This document shows positions 62,901-64,000 of a DNA stretch of 64,000 nucleotides, one piece after another; position 1 is the stretch's first letter; every line of letters starts with the position of its first letter. The notes under the pieces were generated by a model. That model saw only the letters and a list, made by a program, of their open reading frames with translations, ran no database searches and was not told where the DNA came from. A program made the translations under genes and the position numbers. The DNA is taken from assembly GCF_001689125.2 (NCBI RefSeq), contig NZ_CP015405.2:1517001-1581000 (forward strand), in the 5' to 3' direction. This DNA is from Blautia pseudococcoides (GTDB lineage Bacteria; Bacillota; Clostridia; Lachnospirales; Lachnospiraceae).

Positions 62901-64000
62901 CTTTTTCGTCAGTTCGATTCTGGTCATTTCCAGCCAGTCCACGCGGAAGCTGACTGGCTCTGCGCTTTCCGATTCAAACACGCCGATATCCTGACTGGCT
63001 TCCCCTGTGGAAAGCACCAGCGTCCTCCATGTCTCCCCTACAGATCCGTGGAGCCTGCCGGATGCATAGTTCCCGGTCACGGTCAGCGGGGCGGTCAGAT
63101 AGAACGTATCCCCGCCGTAAATGCGGATATTTCCATTGGTTTTGGAAGTCCCCTTAGTCTTGTTTACACAGGTCACATCTTTTGGTACGGCGATGGTGAT
63201 ATAGTTCCGGTGGTCGCCCTCCAGCTTGATGCCCGGAGTCTTCTGGCTGTCCCCGTCCCTTACAGCCTTGACATCTGTTTTAGATAAGCTGATCTCGCCC
63301 TTTGGCGGTTCTTCCATCCCAAACAGATGATCGATGTATCCGATGACGCCTGCATTGACCAGGTCGTTGTAATCACAGCCCGTGAACCCGGCTTCCCCTG
63401 CATACGCATAGCTGGCTGCAATGTGGGTATAGACATATTTTTCTTCTGCGCTTTTCTCGGACAGATAACTGCCGGTGATATCCCCTGCGCCGCCATAGCC
63501 ATAATATAAAACTTTCTGCAGGTTTTTATTGGAATCCAGCACCTGCGCCACATAGTCCCCGGTGGGAGGCGATGCCTTCTGTGATTCCAGACAATAGGCG
63601 ATCTTCCCATTTACAGTGAACCAGCAGGTCAGGTAATTCCCGATATAGCTTGGGTAATAGATGGTCTCGCCTTTTTGGAGGTTTACCGTGGTTCGGGCGT
63701 TAAAGCGGTTCTCTGCCCCGGAAAAGACCATCACATTCCCGGATTCGATCTTGTCTTCCAGCGCTTTCAGAGACTCTTTTGTGTCGGTCTGGTCAGAACT
63801 GATGATCTTTACCTCCGGCTCTTTGGGTCCTTCCTGCGAATCCTCTTCGGATGCCGTGTCCTCCTTCTGCTTCTCCCCGCCGTTTGTATGGTCCTGTGCC
63901 TGTCCTTCCGTGTCCGTCAGGATGACCTTTCTGGTAATGACATAACTGTCCCTCTGATCCTTTGGCATAACAAGGTAACTGGCAATGTAGGTTCCTGCCT
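59952..64000 (-). CDS. Large Cna-B/SpaA-repeat surface adhesin, partial
   Basis: Open at the right edge; 1348 residues visible, N-terminal signal missing. Near the left of the protein is a thioester-type domain (AYCLESQKASP with Cys; YVYTHIAASYAYAG). Then come about eight Cna-B/SpaA prealbumin-like repeats (pattern LTKKDADTKNPLAGAVYGIY, INKIDIETGS, KTDITTGEELEGA). The end is TPKTGDDPWKP, a hydrophobic helix and a basic tail: a sortase signal. Two adjacent repeats before the end are near-identical. It probably mediates adhesion to host tissue or between cells during mating. Confidence 0.9.
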   Translation of the reverse strand, partial: AGTYIASYLVMPKDQRDSYVITRKVILTDTEGQAQDHTNGGEKQKEDTASEEDSQEGPKEPEVKIISSDQTDTKESLKALEDKIESGNVMVFSGAENRFNARTTVNLQKGETIYYPSYIGNYLTCWFTVNGKIAYCLESQKASPPTGDYVAQVLDSNKNLQKVLYYGYGGAGDITGSYLSEKSAEEKYVYTHIAASYAYAGEAGFTGCDYNDLVNAGVIGYIDHLFGMEEPPKGEISLSKTDVKAVRDGDSQKTPGIKLEGDHRNYITIAVPKDVTCVNKTKGTSKTNGNIRIYGGDTFYLTAPLTVTGNYASGRLHGSVGETWRTLVLSTGEASQDIGVFESESAEPVSFRVDWLEMTRIELTKKDADTKNPLAGAVYGIYTDQKCENLLMAMPATGTDGKAVSDYFDSALKTVYVREITAPENYVWNPAIHKAELEAGKTIEIEAADERVTGSVHINKIDIETGSFQPQGDASLAGAVYGLYAREDILHPDGRTGVVHKKDSLIAQGVIRQDGTLDFSQLYLGKMYVKEITPPPAGYTLDPTEYDVSITYEGQAKAEVTRDLTVRETVKKQAFQLIKISEDGDQTEVDLVKGAGFKVYLVSSLSKVKSGELKPGNGISYTAEDFIGYDFSKEQTAVTYKDGQAVPVPELVTDAKGYAISPELPYGLYVVDESTVPENLKKVNPFLVTVDEDSREPMQWRIFDDRPFEFLLKIIKKDAQTGNTVLKAGASYKIYDCEKETYVEQIIQYPKKEKISVFTTNEEGYLVTPEELKASTYRIEEVAAPESFVRQGYEMSLYAENEKVSALEIAGSGEYRENPKEAVTITVSSNTAHQIDPDTGAVIVEVEQPNDEQVGSLTLTKTGEQLKDVDGDSLLDTAKGVFTKLVNAITGEEGNTGIFRNFIYEESGVEGAVFELYAKDTIYSPDGAKDADGNPVVRYEKDDLVATLTTDEKGKAVLHNLPLGSYYLKETVAGDHFVLNTEQKEFTLTAEDDTQAVVYEGVAYKNERQKITVSIEKKDAVTEEPLEGVVFGLYAAEDILSLQGKVLVEKDTLLEKKATDEKGKLTFDSDLFHGNYYVKEEVQKPGYLPNEEVWDFEALYEDQNVEMITLSKEVSNQPTESHFTKTDATTGEELEGATLQIINKDGEVVEEWVSTKEPHIVYALPEGIYMLHEELAPYEDGYVSAADVEFEVKEDGSVTEVEMKDEYSKADISKTDITTGEELEGAKLQILNKDGEVLEEWVSDGKPHRIERLPVKEELTLREITAPEGYEIAEDVKFTLEDSMEVQKVEMKDEKTPETPKAPGSTPKTGDDPWKPAALLALCGASALAFAVVTIRKRKQRKKEHMYE

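Noticed and set aside
1..64000. CRISPR arrays, tRNA or rRNA genes
   Set aside because: No regularly spaced short repeats and no tRNA-like cloverleaf or rRNA sequence were noticed in reading the window; a dedicated scan was not possible.

Overview
The window looks like part of the genome of a gut-type Clostridia (Lachnospiraceae-like, Firmicutes). Support comes from strong AGGAGG-type ribosome binding sites, MBOAT/SGNH/carrier-protein surface-modification genes, LPxTG-like surface proteins with a class B sortase, and a conjugation module of the Tn1549/C. difficile CTn type. Almost every gene lies on the minus strand. No tRNA, rRNA or CRISPR array was seen. The genus cannot be named from the sequence alone.

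Layout, left to right. (1) 1-5.8 kb is a graveyard of antimicrobial-peptide-type ABC transporter and two-component genes: a partial FtsX-like permease cut by the left edge, a histidine kinase whose first membrane segment is out of frame, a response-regulator remnant without a receiver, an intact 837-aa permease and a stub of its ATPase. (2) 5.8-9.3 kb is an AT-rich three-gene operon: calcineurin-like phosphoesterase, a small middle component and a DUF2326 SMC-like ATPase. It matches the ABC-three-component (ABC-3C) plan of predicted antiviral systems. (3) 9.4-14.1 kb is a Tn554-like transposition module with three tyrosine recombinases and a DUF6262/TnpC-like protein, with the ABC-3C operon next to it as probable cargo. 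(4) 14.3-18.4 kb holds a DinG-type helicase, a sigma-70 region-4 protein, a small conserved-looking ORF and a response regulator broken by an in-frame TGA, which together are the accessory/regulatory end of the integrative element.

(5) 18.5-30.3 kb is the most interesting cargo: a long, tightly packed minus-strand operon. It encodes a lipoprotein, a DltA-like amino-acid adenylating enzyme, a fold-type III PLP decarboxylase, an acyl carrier protein, an MBOAT acyltransferase, an SGNH/DltD-like protein, a VTT/DedA-family membrane protein, phosphatidylserine synthase, phosphatidylserine decarboxylase, a response regulator and a histidine kinase. Four TCTWAA-type direct repeats with helical phasing lie upstream of the operon, and a similar array lies upstream of a neighbouring GNAT gene, so the two-component pair probably controls its own operon. 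The gene set suggests a system that activates an amino acid, decarboxylates it (perhaps on the carrier), and moves it to the cell surface while making phosphatidylethanolamine.

(6) 30.4-64 kb is the conjugation module of a Tn1549/CTn4-like ICE: lysozyme/CHAP hydrolase (plus a decayed second copy), YodL-like protein, VirB4, PrgI, DUF4313, TrbL/VirB6, Maff2, VirD4, DUF4314, an LtrC-like protein, PcfB, relaxase, MobC, a candidate oriT, DUF5688, an orphan DNA methyltransferase, a beta-helix protein, DUF3991/TOPRIM, MetK, sortase B and a large Cna-B/SpaA adhesin that runs off the right edge. Four group II introns invade this module. One splits the hydrolase gene, one (with a frameshifted maturase) splits virD4, and a class-C intron inserted after a stem-loop has a fourth intron inside it, giving a twintron-like arrangement. 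The conjugation genes therefore depend on RNA splicing, and transfer competence of this copy is uncertain.
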